Positions 9,040 to 19,303 of a DNA stretch of 64,000 nt are shown here, piece by piece (positions within the stretch are counted from its first letter, which is position 1; each line of letters begins with the position of its first letter). A program made the position numbers and the translations under genes. The DNA is from Pseudomonas saponiphila. Its GTDB lineage: Bacteria > Pseudomonadota > Gammaproteobacteria > Pseudomonadales > Pseudomonadaceae. The notes under the pieces are model-generated. The model saw nothing but the letters and a program-made list of their open reading frames with translations. It did no database searches and was not told the DNA's origin. The stretch is taken from NCBI RefSeq assembly GCF_900105185.1, contig NZ_FNTJ01000002.1, positions 620,001 through 684,000 on the forward strand, given 5' to 3'.

Positions 9040-9943
9040 AACCTTTGCCTTTGGTGCGGGTCATGTTCGGGCCGCCGTTCTTTTCGATGTGCTCGATGAT
9101 GATTCCGGCGACGTTCTTGCCGGTGGTGGTCTCGATGCCTTCCAGGCCCGGGGAGGAATTGACTTCCATCACCAGCGGCCCGTGATTGGAGCGCAGGATG
9201 TCCACCCCCGCCACGCTCAGGCCCATGACCTTGGCTGCCCGCAGCGCGGTCATGCGTTCTTCCGGGGTGATCTTGATCAGGCTGGCGCTGCCGCCGCGAT
9301 GCAGGTTGGAGCGGAACTCCCCCGGCTTGGCCTGGCGTTTCATCGCCGCAATTACCTTGTCGCCCACCACGAAGCAGCGAATGTCGGCGCCGCCGGCTTC
9401 CTTGATGTATTCCTGGACCATGATGTTCTGCTTCAGGCCCATGAAGGCCTCGATCACCGACTCTGCTGCCGTGGCCGTTTCACAGAGCACCACGCCGATG
9501 CCCTGGGTGCCTTCCAGCACTTTGATCACCAGGGGCGCGCCGTTGACCATCTCGATCAGGTCGGGAATGTCGTCCGGCGAGTGGGCAAAGCCGGTCACCG
9601 GCAGGCCGATGCCGCGCCGCGACAACAGTTGCAGCGAACGCAACTTGTCCCGGGAACGGGCGATGGCTACCGACTCGTTGAGGGGGAAGACCCCCATCAT
9701 TTCGAACTGGCGCAGCACCGCGCAGCCGTAGAAAGTCACCGAGGCGCCAATCCGCGGGATCACCGCATCGAAGCCTTCCAGGGGCTTGCCGCGGTAGTGG
9801 ATCTGCGGCTTGTGGCTGGCGATGTTCATGTAGGCGCGCAGGGTATCGACCACTACCATTTCATGGCCACGCTCGGTGCCGGCCTCGACCAGACGACGAG
9901 TGGAATACAGACGCGGGTTACGCGACAGCACAGCGATCTTCAT
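9038..9943 (-). CDS. rimK: Ribosomal protein S6 modification glutamate ligase RimK
   Basis: RimK is an ATP-grasp ligase that adds glutamates to the C-terminus of ribosomal protein S6 (RpsF). In P. fluorescens this remodels the proteome during plant colonisation and responds to cyclic di-GMP. The 301-residue product has the family N-terminus [21 protein letters not shown]-grasp motifs ([36 protein letters not shown]) and the metal-binding end [14 protein letters not shown]. Its ATG at 9943 overlaps the rimB stop by 4 nt (ATGA), so the two are translationally coupled. It is the last gene of the leftward rimA-rimB-rimK operon; the end of its reading frame lies in the long inverted repeat. Confidence 0.94.
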   Translation of the reverse strand: MKIAVLSRNPRLYSTRRLVEAGTERGHEMVVVDTLRAYMNIASHKPQIHYRGKPLEGFDAVIPRIGASVTFYGCAVLRQFEMMGVFPLNESVAIARSRDKLRSLQLLSRRGIGLPVTGFAHSPDDIPDLIEMVNGAPLVIKVLEGTQGIGVVLCETATAAESVIEAFMGLKQNIMVQEYIKEAGGADIRCFVVGDKVIAAMKRQAKPGEFRSNLHRGGSASLIKITPEERMTALRAAKVMGLSVAGVDILRSNHGPLVMEVNSSPGLEGIETTTGKNVAGIIIEHIEKNGGPNMTRTKGKG

Positions 9944-10422
9944 GCAACACCTGTGGCAGAGGTAGTGGATACCGGGAACACCGGTTTGTCTTGTACGTAT
10001 TTGATGCCCGGATTGACCACCAGCTGGCCGTCGATCAGGGCCTTGGAGCCCAGCAGCAGGCGATAGCGCATGGCCTTGCGGCAGGCGAGGGTAAATTCCA
10101 CCCGCCACACGCGATCGCCCAGGGCCAGGGTGGTGCTGATGACATAGCGCACCTGGGCCTGGCCGTTGGAGCTTTTAATGGTCTTCATCGCCACCAGCGG
10201 TGCTTCGCAACGCCGGTGCCGCAACTGCACCACACTGCCCAGGTGGGCATTGAAACGCACCCACTGCTCACCGTCGCGCTCGAACGGCTCGATCTCGGTT
10301 GCATGCAGGCTGGAGGTACTGGCTCCGGTGTCGATCTTGGCACGCAGGCCGGCCACTCCCAGATCAGGAAGCGCCACCCACTCGCGCAGACCGACAACGG
10401 TCAAATGGTCAAAAGTCTTCAA
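9940..10422 (-). CDS. rimB: Retropepsin-like putative protease RimB
   Basis: This 160-residue protein belongs to the ATP-dependent zinc protease / RimB family of small aspartic-protease-like proteins. The DTGAS motif at residues 31-35 is the typical retroviral-type aspartate loop, and the C-terminal [18 protein letters not shown] carries the second conserved block. In the P. fluorescens rimABK operon the product modulates RimK activity. Here it sits between rimA (17 nt upstream) and rimK (4-nt overlap), which supports the assignment. The start ATG at 10422 gives the usual family length. Biochemical activity (protease or not) cannot be told from sequence. Confidence 0.88.
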   Translation of the reverse strand: MKTFDHLTVVGLREWVALPDLGVAGLRAKIDTGASTSSLHATEIEPFERDGEQWVRFNAHLGSVVQLRHRRCEAPLVAMKTIKSSNGQAQVRYVISTTLALGDRVWRVEFTLACRKAMRYRLLLGSKALIDGQLVVNPGIKYVQDKPVFPVSTTSATGVA

Positions 10423-10439
10423 ATAGGGGAAATCCGCAA

Positions 10440-11219
10440 TTAGCTTTTCCAGGCCGCGGCCGAAACCTCGGCCAGGGCTTTGAATGCAGGTTTGGCGAAC
10501 CAGTAACCCTGCATCAGGTAAATTCCACAGTCGCTGAGAAAGTCTCGTTCACCGGCGCTTTCAATGCCTTCGGCAATGACTGTAACCCCCAACTCCGCAC
10601 AGATTGTGACAATCCCGCGGATGATCGCCTGGCGTACGCGATCCTGGTCGACATCGCGAATCAGCGCCATGTCGAGCTTGATCAGGTCGGGTTGGAAATT
10701 CGCCAGCAAGTTCAGCCCCGAGTATCCCGCGCCGAAGTCATCGATGGCGGTCTTGAAGCCGAATTCGCGGTATTCACGCAGAATATGGGTCAAATGGCGA
10801 CTGTTATCTACGTGCTGGCTTTCCAGGGTTTCGAAAATCAGCCGGTCCAGGGGAAAGTGCTGGGCCCGGGCGGCTTCCAGGGTGCTGCGGATGCACAGTT
10901 CCGGACGGTAAACGGCGTTGGGCATGAAGTTGATCGACAGGTGGCTGCGCATCCCCAACTGCGCCGCCGTGGTGATGGCCAGGGTTCGGCAGCGTTGGTC
11001 GAAGCGATAGCGGTTGCTGTCGTCGACCTGGTTCAGCACGGTGTTGGCGCCTTCGCCATTGACCCCGCGCACCAGGGCCTCATGGGCAAAGATCGAGCGG
11101 TCGCGCAGATCGACTATGGGTTGATAGGCGAAGGAAAAATCGAAGCCCAGTGGCGGGCTTTTCTGGCAGCCTTCGCAGCGGTTGCCCGGCGAGGTCAGGG
11201 ATGTGGGGAAATCAGTCAC
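10440..11219 (-). CDS. rimA: EAL-domain cyclic di-GMP phosphodiesterase RimA
   Basis: The product is a stand-alone EAL protein of 259 residues. The EAL signature is written E-A-L in AHEALVRG. The catalytic glutamates and aspartates appear intact in FETLES, DDFGAGYSG, KLD and AEGIE, so it is likely an active cyclic di-GMP phosphodiesterase. It heads the rimABK operon, and in P. fluorescens RimA links cyclic di-GMP level to RimK activity. I start at GTG 11219, because GAGGAG lies 5 nt upstream; a TTG nine codons earlier (11246) has no such site. A short Cys-containing N-terminal segment (RCEGCQKSPP) precedes the EAL domain. Confidence 0.88.
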   Translation of the reverse strand: MTDFPTSLTSPGNRCEGCQKSPPLGFDFSFAYQPIVDLRDRSIFAHEALVRGVNGEGANTVLNQVDDSNRYRFDQRCRTLAITTAAQLGMRSHLSINFMPNAVYRPELCIRSTLEAARAQHFPLDRLIFETLESQHVDNSRHLTHILREYREFGFKTAIDDFGAGYSGLNLLANFQPDLIKLDMALIRDVDQDRVRQAIIRGIVTICAELGVTVIAEGIESAGERDFLSDCGIYLMQGYWFAKPAFKALAEVSAAAWKS

Positions 11220-11334
11220 GGGGACTCCTCGCGTATCAGGGCGCAACCTGGGTTACTTTAGTTGAGCGGCAGGGTATATGAGAGCCCGGTCGCAGGCTCT
11301 ACCGTTGCGACATTTTTCAGCAAGAGGAATTCCA

Positions 11335-11739
11335 GTGGCGCACAAGCAGGAAGAAGAGGACAAGGTTCGTCTGGATAAGTGGCTGTGGGCGGCGCGCTTC
11401 TACAAGACCCGTGCCCTGGCCAAGGCGGCCATCGAAAGCGGCAAGGTGCATCACCGTGGCGAGCGCTGCAAACCGGGCAAGGAGCCGCGGGTAGGCGATG
11501 AATACCAGATTCGCGCCGGCTTCGATGAGCGCACCGTGGTGGTCCAGGCCCTTTCCATCGTCCGTCGGGGGGCGCCCGAAGCGCAGACCCTCTACACGGA
11601 AACCGAAGCCAGCATCGCCAAACGCGAAGCCGCCGCGGCCCAGCGCAAGGCTGGCGCCCTAGGGGTCAGCACCGACGGCAAGCCCACCAAGAAACAGCGC
11701 CGGGACCTGTTCAAGTTCCACGGCAGCAGCCACGAGTGA
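11335..11739 (+). CDS. hslR: Heat shock protein 15 (ribosome-associated S4 protein)
   Basis: HslR binds free 50S subunits carrying a stalled nascent chain and helps recycle them after heat shock. The 134-residue product has an N-terminal S4 RNA-binding domain (VRLDKWLWAARFYKTR...AKAAIESGKVHHRG) followed by a basic tail rich in Lys, Arg and Ala. I start at GTG 11335, which is preceded by AAGAGGAA at good spacing; upstream ATG 11278 lacks a ribosome site. It is convergent with the PAP2 gene across a REP pair. Elsewhere in gamma-proteobacteria hslR sits beside hslO, and hslO is indeed two genes away here. Confidence 0.9.
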   Translation: MAHKQEEEDKVRLDKWLWAARFYKTRALAKAAIESGKVHHRGERCKPGKEPRVGDEYQIRAGFDERTVVVQALSIVRRGAPEAQTLYTETEASIAKREAAAAQRKAGALGVSTDGKPTKKQRRDLFKFHGSSHE

Positions 11740-11743
11740 AAGC

Positions 11744-11807
11744 GTAGGAGCCGGCTTGCCGGCGAATGGGCCCTCGAGGACGCCTTCGCCGGCAAGCCGG
11801 CTCCTAC
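11744..11807. repeat. REP pair between hslR and the PAP2 gene
   Basis: GTAGGAGCCGGCTTGCCGGC at 11744 faces its reverse complement ending at 11807. Both inner hairpins are intact. It fills nearly the whole gap between two converging stop codons, the common position for REPs. Confidence 0.9.
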
Positions 11808-11815
11808 AGGGCTTT

Positions 11816-12628
11816 TTAGCGCAGCAGGCTGCTGGCGCGGACCACGTTCATGCGCGACAGCAGCGGCATCCGGCTCACCAGCTTGAACAGCGGGTGCGTC
11901 AGGCGCAGCAGGAAGTTCGACATCCGCGCCGCATACGGTGTGTAGTAGCCCCAGCCCAGGGCCAGCACTGCCAGCAGCACGCCGCCGATGTAGTCGTCCT
12001 GGCCCCAATGCGCGCCCGCCACCAGGCGCGGCATCATGAACAGCAGGGTCAGGCCCCAGACGATCAGGAACTGGCCGACACTGCGGCTGAACAGGCCCAT
12101 GAACAGCCCCCAGATCAGCAGCACCGAAGCGTGGTCGCCGGGGAAGCTCTGGCTGGAGCGGTCCTTGAGTTCCCAGGTCTTCTCCCAGGCGGGGAAGTAG
12201 TCGCTCATGTGCACGGCGCCTTCAAGCACCATGGACGGGCTGTTGTGTTGCCAGTTCATCAGCGCCACCAACTTGGAAAACAGCGCGCGAATCACCACCA
12301 TAAGAATCAGGATCGACAGGAAGCCGAAAAACGCCCGGCGCACGTCCACCGCCTTGAACACCCAATCACCACGAATCAGCAGGCCGAGCATGATCAGGCC
12401 CACCACGATATCGAAGGGGCGCAGGCTGGCCACGGCCCAGATATGCAGCCAGGTAGAGTTTGTCGCGAGGGGGGTGTTGAGGTGACGGAACAGCCACTCG
12501 TCGAACATCAGGCAGTACATCTGCCCGGTCGGCCACAACCAGAATCCCAGCAGGGCCAAAGGGAGTAAATTGCACAGAACCAGCTTGCCGAGGTTCCACC
12601 TTGCTTGGAACAAACCCGGATTGTTCAT
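11816..12628 (-). CDS. PAP2-superfamily membrane phosphatase/phosphotransferase
   Basis: The 270-residue integral membrane protein has about six hydrophobic segments. Its acid-phosphatase motifs are [13 protein letters not shown] (middle motif with catalytic His) and [17 protein letters not shown] (last motif with His and Asp). The first motif is poorly matched. SFPGDHA is typical of the branch that includes lipid A phosphotransferases of the LpxT type, which move phosphate from undecaprenyl diphosphate to lipid A. That makes a periplasmic-face lipid-phosphate role likely, but the exact substrate is not visible. The ATG at 12628 has GGAGA 6 nt upstream. It diverges from hslO across 99 nt. Confidence 0.75.
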   Translation of the reverse strand: MNNPGLFQARWNLGKLVLCNLLPLALLGFWLWPTGQMYCLMFDEWLFRHLNTPLATNSTWLHIWAVASLRPFDIVVGLIMLGLLIRGDWVFKAVDVRRAFFGFLSILILMVVIRALFSKLVALMNWQHNSPSMVLEGAVHMSDYFPAWEKTWELKDRSSQSFPGDHASVLLIWGLFMGLFSRSVGQFLIVWGLTLLFMMPRLVAGAHWGQDDYIGGVLLAVLALGWGYYTPYAARMSNFLLRLTHPLFKLVSRMPLLSRMNVVRASSLLR

Positions 12629-12727
12629 AAAATATCTCCAATCACCGCAAAAACTGCACCCTTATGGTGCAAAACCGCAATTTTCGGTGCTTGTAACCTT
12701 TTTGTCATCATTCAGATACCCAGACCT

Positions 12728-13630
12728 ATGACTGATTTGCCGGATACCGACTTCACTCAACGCTTCATCTTCGATGAGAGCGACGCCCGCGGCGAGCTGG
12801 TGGCGCTGGAGCGCAGTTACGCTGAAGTCCTCGCCAAACACGCCTATCCCGAGCCGGTGGCACAACTGCTCGGTGAACTGATGGCGGCGGCATCGTTGCT
12901 GGTTGGCACCTTGAAGTTCGATGGCTTGCTGATTCTCCAGGCCCGCTCCGAAGGCCCGGTGCCGCTGCTGATGATCGAGTGCTCCAGCAACCGCGAGATC
13001 CGTGGCCTGGCTCGCTACGATGCAGCGCAGATCGCCCCTGATGCGACCCTCGCCGACCTGATGCCCAACGGCGTCCTGGCCCTGACCGTGGACCCGACCC
13101 AGGGCCAGCGTTACCAGGGCATCGTCGATCTGGACGGCGCCACCCTGGCCGAATGCTTCACCAACTACTTCGTCATGTCGCAACAGACCGGCACCCGTTT
13201 CTGGCTCTACGCCGACGGCCGCAATGCCCGCGGCCTGCTCCTGCAACAACTGCCTGCCGACCGCCTGCGCGACCCAGAAGAGCGCGAGGCCAACTGGCAG
13301 CACCTCACCGCCCTGGCCAGCACCCTGACCGCCGATGAACTGCTGAGCCTGGACAACGAAACCGTGCTCCACCGTCTGTACCACGAAGAGGCCGTGCGCC
13401 TGTTCGACGTGCAACCGCTGCGTTTCCGCTGCAGTTGCTCCCGCGAGCGCTCGGGCAACGCGCTGGTCAGCCTGGGGCTGGAAGATGCGCAGGAACTGGT
13501 GGTGGAACACGGCGGCAGCATCGAGATCGATTGCCAGTTCTGCAACGAACGCTACCTGTTCGATGCCGCCGATATTGCGCAATTGTTTGCCGGTGCGGGC
13601 GTCGACACGCCGTCAGATACTCGTCACTAA
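12728..13630 (+). CDS. hslO: Redox-regulated molecular chaperone Hsp33
   Basis: Hsp33 is a cytosolic holdase turned on by oxidation and unfolding. The 300-residue product has the family's C-terminal zinc site intact: Cys235-x-Cys237 in FRCSCSRER and Cys269-x-x-Cys272 in CQFCNERY. These four cysteines release zinc and form disulfides on oxidation. I start at ATG 12728 ([15 protein letters not shown]), which matches the family N-terminus. The open frame extends 41 codons upstream but overlaps the promoter region shared with the divergent PAP2 gene. Confidence 0.94.
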   Translation: MTDLPDTDFTQRFIFDESDARGELVALERSYAEVLAKHAYPEPVAQLLGELMAAASLLVGTLKFDGLLILQARSEGPVPLLMIECSSNREIRGLARYDAAQIAPDATLADLMPNGVLALTVDPTQGQRYQGIVDLDGATLAECFTNYFVMSQQTGTRFWLYADGRNARGLLLQQLPADRLRDPEEREANWQHLTALASTLTADELLSLDNETVLHRLYHEEAVRLFDVQPLRFRCSCSRERSGNALVSLGLEDAQELVVEHGGSIEIDCQFCNERYLFDAADIAQLFAGAGVDTPSDTRH

Positions 13631-13749
13631 AACGGTTCAGCGCAGGTAAATCACCTGGCAAACGCCGGAATTACGCCGTACTGACGGGAGGACCCTACTA
13701 TTTTTGGGCTTTTCTGGCATAATCCGGCGCACTTTTTTCGCGGTAGTAG

Positions 13750-15354
<1,605 letters not shown>

Positions 15355-15369
15355 GCCTCGACCTGCGAT

Positions 15370-15400
15370 GAAAAAGCCGCCCTTCGGGGCGGCTTTTTTG
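15370..15400 (+). terminator. Rho-independent terminator of pckA
   Basis: AAAAAGCCGCCC pairs with GGGCGGCTTTTT around a stable TTCG tetraloop and is followed by more T residues. The A-tract on the left makes it usable in both directions, so it may also stop the small leftward gene at 15427. Confidence 0.95.
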
Positions 15401-15426
15401 TACCTGCTATTTGAGATCGGAGCGGC

Positions 15427-15705
15427 TCAGGGCATGCGCAAGTGGGCGTGTTCCAACAGATCACAGCCGTCCTGCACCAATAGATAAAGCGCGTTGACGA
15501 CATGGGTGGTGTCTTTGCTGTCCGCCTGATCAAAGCTCAGGCAAGTGAGGGTCTCCAGTAAGTCGGAGGCCGCCCGTAGGCGTTGTCTTGCGCAGCTATG
15601 CAGGTCCAGAGCATCGGCCTGGGTGTCGATTACTAGGGCTGCGGTGCTGGTGAAGTTGCTCTTGAGCGGTTGATAGCGGGTTCGATCAAGGTCCATTGCG
15701 TTCAT
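15427..15705 (-). CDS. Small Pseudomonas protein of DUF3077/DUF6124 type, function unknown
   Basis: This 92-residue soluble protein is mostly helical with two conserved-looking blocks, a helix DLHSCARQRLRAASDLLETLTCLSF and a C-terminal helix VVNALYLLVQDGCDLLEHAHLRM. Its layout resembles the small DUF3077/DUF6124 proteins found in many copies in Pseudomonas genomes; I recognise the architecture rather than a firm motif. Codon use is normal for the genome. The ribosome site before ATG 15705 is poor, and a second ATG three codons in (15696) is possible. It is monocistronic and shares the pckA terminator. Confidence 0.55.
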   Translation of the reverse strand: MNAMDLDRTRYQPLKSNFTSTAALVIDTQADALDLHSCARQRLRAASDLLETLTCLSFDQADSKDTTHVVNALYLLVQDGCDLLEHAHLRMP

Positions 15706-15903
15706 GGTATGGGTCGCTTTAGGTCGTAAACAGATGCACCCGTGAGGAGTGGTGCGTTTTGCTGTTCTCGGGTGACCAAACCCGCTCGCTGTATCTTTCA
15801 GCGATGTCCGAACTATAGGTTCGATTGCTCAGGGGGCTCCATCAGCCCAATTCGACGCATTCTGTAGGGCGTGTCTTTTATGGGCTGCGAATAGCCGTTC
15901 GCC

Positions 15904-16770
15904 TCACGTCTTCAAGTGCAACACCAACGCCCCCAGCAACACCAGCACCACCCCGGTCACTTGCACCGCCGTCAGCCGCTCTTTGAAGAACACATAGCCC
16001 AGCACCGCAGCGATACCACCGGACAGGGTGCTGATTACCGTCACCACCGACACCGAGCCACTCATGGCACCCCAGGAAAAGGCGAAGAAGGCGCCCAGGT
16101 TCATCAGGCTGGTGGCGGCCAGCAGGCCGCAGTTCTTCAGCGGCGGGATCTTCAGCCCGTCCGCGACTTTGAGCACCATCAGCAGCATCACGCCGCTACC
16201 CACTGCGTAACCCAGCCAGAGCATGCTGATCGGCCCCAGTTGCGGCAGGGTGTAGCGGCCCTGCAGCCAGAAGCTGGTGCCATACAGCAAGGCCGAGAGC
16301 AGGGCGAAGAAGATCGAGCGGCCGGCGGCGGTGCTGTGGGGCAGTTTGGGGTTCGAGTGCAGGCTGGAGAGGATCACGCCGATCACGCACAACAGGATGC
16401 ACATGAGCTGCAGCAGGCTGATCTGTTCGCCGCTGGCCCAGGACAGCAGGGTGGTGACCACGCCGTAGGAGGTCACCAATGGGGCGACGATGGAGGCTTT
16501 GCCCAGGGCGAAGGCCTTGCCCAGGGCCAGGGCGCCGGAGACGGTAAAGGCCGCGGCGAGCACGCCCATCAGCCAGACTTGCGCGGGCGCGGCCAGGGCC
16601 TTGTAGAGGATGGCGGGAAAGATCACCAGTAGTAGGCTCATCAGGATGAACCCCAGGCTCTGGCTGAAGAACACCGCTCGTTTCACGCCTACGGCGCGGA
16701 CGTTGAGCCCCACGAGAAAATCGGTGCCGCCCCAGAGCAGGGCGGCGAGCAAGCCCATCAATACGTCCAC
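15904..16770 (-). CDS. EamA/DMT-family membrane transporter
   Basis: The product is a 288-residue inner-membrane protein with about ten hydrophobic segments arranged as two EamA repeats, typical of drug/metabolite exporters. The first repeat opens with LLAALLWGGTDFLVG and the second with FFALLSALLYGTSFWLQG. The final helix VTGVVLVLLGALVLHLKT is typical of EamA exporters. I start at GTG 16770 because AAGGA lies 6 nt before it; ATG four codons inside has no ribosome site, and the longer open frame would add a charged Pro/Gly-rich tail. It starts 50 nt after the end of hipA on the same strand, so it may be read from the hipBA promoter. Substrate unknown. Confidence 0.8.
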   Translation of the reverse strand: MDVLMGLLAALLWGGTDFLVGLNVRAVGVKRAVFFSQSLGFILMSLLLVIFPAILYKALAAPAQVWLMGVLAAAFTVSGALALGKAFALGKASIVAPLVTSYGVVTTLLSWASGEQISLLQLMCILLCVIGVILSSLHSNPKLPHSTAAGRSIFFALLSALLYGTSFWLQGRYTLPQLGPISMLWLGYAVGSGVMLLMVLKVADGLKIPPLKNCGLLAATSLMNLGAFFAFSWGAMSGSVSVVTVISTLSGGIAAVLGYVFFKERLTAVQVTGVVLVLLGALVLHLKT

Positions 16771-16820
16771 TGACTGTCCTTGTCGATTGACGGGTTGGCG
16801 AAGTCCAACGGCCGTGCTGT

Positions 16821-18092
16821 TTACTGCTGTGCGAGTCGAAACGCCGGCGCCATGCGTTCTTGCTCGCGCCGGGACAGCCCCAGGGCCTGGGCCAGGGTCG
16901 GCCATTGGCGAACCACGCTCTGGCAGTGTTCGATGATGCCTTCGGCCTCTGCACGACCGAGGCGGAAATATGCCGCTACTTCCCGTGCCAGTTCAAGGTC
17001 CAGCGCATTGTCGGCTTCAGTGATGTTGAGTTTCAGCCCGCTGGCGTGGGCGCAGGGATTCATGTCGTAGGCCGGGGACAGGCGCCAGCCGCGCCCGGGT
17101 TCGAGCAGGAAGCCATGGTTGCGCAGGTGGTCGTCGCTGTTGCACACCAACAGGTTGAAGACCATCCGCGACCACAACTCACGCAGGTCGGCACGGGTTT
17201 GTGCGCCGTGGGCGATCAGCACTTCGGCCAGTTCCAGGTAGCTGGCGCCGGTGGAGGCGTCGTCGCCGTCGCTGCGGTCGGTGAGGGTCATGGCCGAGGC
17301 AAAGTGCAGTCGGCCGCCCGTTTCGGTACGGTCGAAGCGCTTGACCATGAAACAGTGTTGGTCGCTGGCGAAGCGTCGCGCCATGGCCCCGGGCACCCGC
17401 AAGCCGCAGTGGCTGGCCAGGGCGTTGACCAGCATCTCCCAGGCGCCAACGTCATGTTCGTCGCGGACGCTGGGAAACTTGGCGATCCACAGATGGCCCT
17501 CGTCGTCGGCGACACTGGCCTTGGGGCGGGCGCCGCCCAGTGATCCACCCGGGGCGATCAGCATGCGCAGCCATTGGCCACCGTCGGCGGCGCTGTTGTG
17601 GGGATCGTTTTCCAGGGCGCGGCTAGCCTGTTCCAAGGCCCGCAGTTCGACGAACGGCGGCGCTGCCAGGCCATCGCGATCATCGAGGAACGGGCCTTGA
17701 TCATTGAGGCGGTAGCGCAGGGCGCCGACCCGATACAGGTCATGCACGCCCAGCAGCAGGTCGGCGTCCTGCAGGCGCGTGCCGACGGGCGCCAGGCCTT
17801 CGCGAATGTCCCGCTCCAGCCGGCGTTGCATCAGCAGATGGCCCCAACGATCGGGGCTGGAGTCGGAAAACAGTCCAAAGCGGTTTTGTTGCTGGCCGCT
17901 GAATTGCCGGCCGGCGAAGCGCCCGATGCGCGGGTCCAGGGCGATTTGGGTGAGCTCGGGATCGAGCAGCGCCGCGGGGTCATATTCGAATTCGAAGACG
18001 CTGGCAGCGCGGACTGTCCCGACATGCAGCCAGCCCAGGCGCCTTGGCCCGCCCAAGGATTGCCAATCGGCATGGACGGCGATCAGGGTCAT
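16821..18092 (-). CDS. hipA: HipA-family serine/threonine kinase toxin
   Basis: HipA kinases phosphorylate targets such as glutamyl-tRNA synthetase and cause growth arrest and persistence; the HipB partner neutralises them. The 423-residue product carries an N-terminal HipA_N-like domain, the nucleotide-binding loop GGARPKA at 186-192, the catalytic block [10 protein letters not shown] (Asn318, Asp320-321, His322, Asn325), and the metal Asp343 in LSPAYDMNP. All key kinase residues appear present. Its ATG overlaps the hipB stop by 4 nt. It could equally be a YjjJ- or HipT-like branch; the target is not predictable. Chromosomal location among housekeeping genes suggests a stable resident module. 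Confidence 0.85.
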   Translation of the reverse strand: MTLIAVHADWQSLGGPRRLGWLHVGTVRAASVFEFEYDPAALLDPELTQIALDPRIGRFAGRQFSGQQQNRFGLFSDSSPDRWGHLLMQRRLERDIREGLAPVGTRLQDADLLLGVHDLYRVGALRYRLNDQGPFLDDRDGLAAPPFVELRALEQASRALENDPHNSAADGGQWLRMLIAPGGSLGGARPKASVADDEGHLWIAKFPSVRDEHDVGAWEMLVNALASHCGLRVPGAMARRFASDQHCFMVKRFDRTETGGRLHFASAMTLTDRSDGDDASTGASYLELAEVLIAHGAQTRADLRELWSRMVFNLLVCNSDDHLRNHGFLLEPGRGWRLSPAYDMNPCAHASGLKLNITEADNALDLELAREVAAYFRLGRAEAEGIIEHCQSVVRQWPTLAQALGLSRREQERMAPAFRLAQQ

Positions 18093-18583
18093 GGCTCATC
18101 CATCCTTGGCGTGGGCTTTTTCGCGGGCTGCAGCAGGCTGCTCAGCGACTGGGTATTGATCGGGAAGCCAGCCGAGGGCGGTGCTGGAGTGAGCAGCTCG
18201 GCCGCGGCTTCATGCAGGGTCAGTCCGGCGGCAGGCGCCTTGGCCGAACGCAGGCTGGGGGCGCGGCGTGCTTTGCCTGGCGCGTTGCTGTCTCTCGGCA
18301 AGAGCCGGGCATCTTGCAGTTGGCGGCCCAGCTCATCGCGGGCCGCCAGTTGCTCCAGGTCCCGTTCCAGCCCCAGCACCTGCATCACCGACAGGTAGGC
18401 TCCCATGGTCACGCCGGACCCGCCCGACTCCAGGGAGCGCAATGTGGTCAGTGACATGCCTGCTCGTTCGGCCACTTGCTTGGCGGTCAGCTTGCGCCGC
18501 AGGCGAGCCAGTTTCAGGCGTTCGCCAAAGGCATTGAGCAGCTTGTTTGTGGCAGGCAGGAGTGGGGCGGTCTTCTTAGCCAT
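18089..18583 (-). CDS. hipB: HipB-family helix-turn-helix antitoxin with long C-terminal extension
   Basis: This 164-residue protein has an Xre-type helix-turn-helix in its first half ([32 protein letters not shown], about residues 18-52). It should bind its own promoter and the HipA kinase. E. coli HipB is 88 residues; here about 80 extra residues follow, rich in Ala, Pro, Arg and Lys (about 85-164) and of low complexity. The gene is first in the leftward hipB-hipA pair with a 4-nt overlap, the classical order for antitoxin then toxin. AT-rich DNA upstream (18590-18635) likely contains the autoregulated promoter. Confidence 0.8.
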   Translation of the reverse strand: MAKKTAPLLPATNKLLNAFGERLKLARLRRKLTAKQVAERAGMSLTTLRSLESGGSGVTMGAYLSVMQVLGLERDLEQLAARDELGRQLQDARLLPRDSNAPGKARRAPSLRSAKAPAAGLTLHEAAAELLTPAPPSAGFPINTQSLSSLLQPAKKPTPRMDEP

Positions 18584-18718
18584 GTGCCATTATTCCTAAG
18601 TTTTTCAGCGTTAACTGCTAGAATATTAGCACTTAATGCCCGGTGCGCCAGTGTGCTCCAAGGCTGGGCAGGTCGCCGCTGCGGATGTTGTTCGAGGGTG
18701 GATTGACCCCTGCCGGGC

Positions 18719-19072
18719 TTAGAGCGCTTCCAGCGCCTGGGTGTCCCAGCGCTGTTGCCTGGTCGCCTGGTACAGCATGCCGATGGTCAGCGGCACCTTG
18801 TCGCCACGGCCCTTGGCTCGGCGTTTCTGGAACGGGTCGAAGCCTTCGGGCTGGAAGTAGCGATAGCTGTCGAAGTCGACAAAATCGATTCCGAACTGCT
18901 CTTCCAGGGCCAGCAGCAAATGCCGGGCGTCGGCGCCGTCGCAGCCCAGGTCGAGGTTGATGGCGGTGCTCAAGCGCAGGGTCTTGCGCTCGGGCAGGCC
19001 GATTTCCTCATGCAGCAGTTGCATCAGTTGACGCATGACGGCGTCGTCGGGAAAACCGGGGGCCAGTTGCAT
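18719..19072 (-). CDS. DUF1493 acyl-carrier-like protein
   Basis: The protein is 117 residues. The pattern LDLGCDGADARHLLLALEEQFGIDF followed by YRYFQPEG fits DUF1493, a family with an acyl-carrier-protein-like fold. The usual carrier-protein serine of the DSL motif is absent (the position reads CDGAD), so it is probably not phosphopantetheinylated. Function is unknown. I start at ATG 19072; the longer open frame (to 19219) would add about 49 Pro/Ala-rich residues without family similarity. It diverges from the DUF2135/TPR gene across about 230 nt. Confidence 0.65.
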   Translation of the reverse strand: MQLAPGFPDDAVMRQLMQLLHEEIGLPERKTLRLSTAINLDLGCDGADARHLLLALEEQFGIDFVDFDSYRYFQPEGFDPFQKRRAKGRGDKVPLTIGMLYQATRQQRWDTQALEAL

Positions 19073-19303
19073 GATCGGGTTCGCTTGCGGTGTTTGAGAA
19101 GGCGCAGTGTACGGCGATTCTCCGGCAGCTTTGCAACCAGCGGGCGGCTGGGCAAGTTGTTCATTGCACGACGGCTCTGGCGCCTTTTTGCCCGCGGTTT
19201 CCCAGGTTGGACCGAGCATTGGCGGGCAAAACTGTGTATGGTTCGCCGCTGGCTGGTGGGCCGGGATAGAGGCCCGGTCACCCTTATCTACAGGGATTTT
19301 GTT

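Noticed and set aside
18719..19219. Longer 166-codon version of the DUF1493 gene
   Set aside because: The first 49 codons are Pro/Ala-rich, overlap the promoter region shared with the divergent gene and do not fit the family length of about 110.
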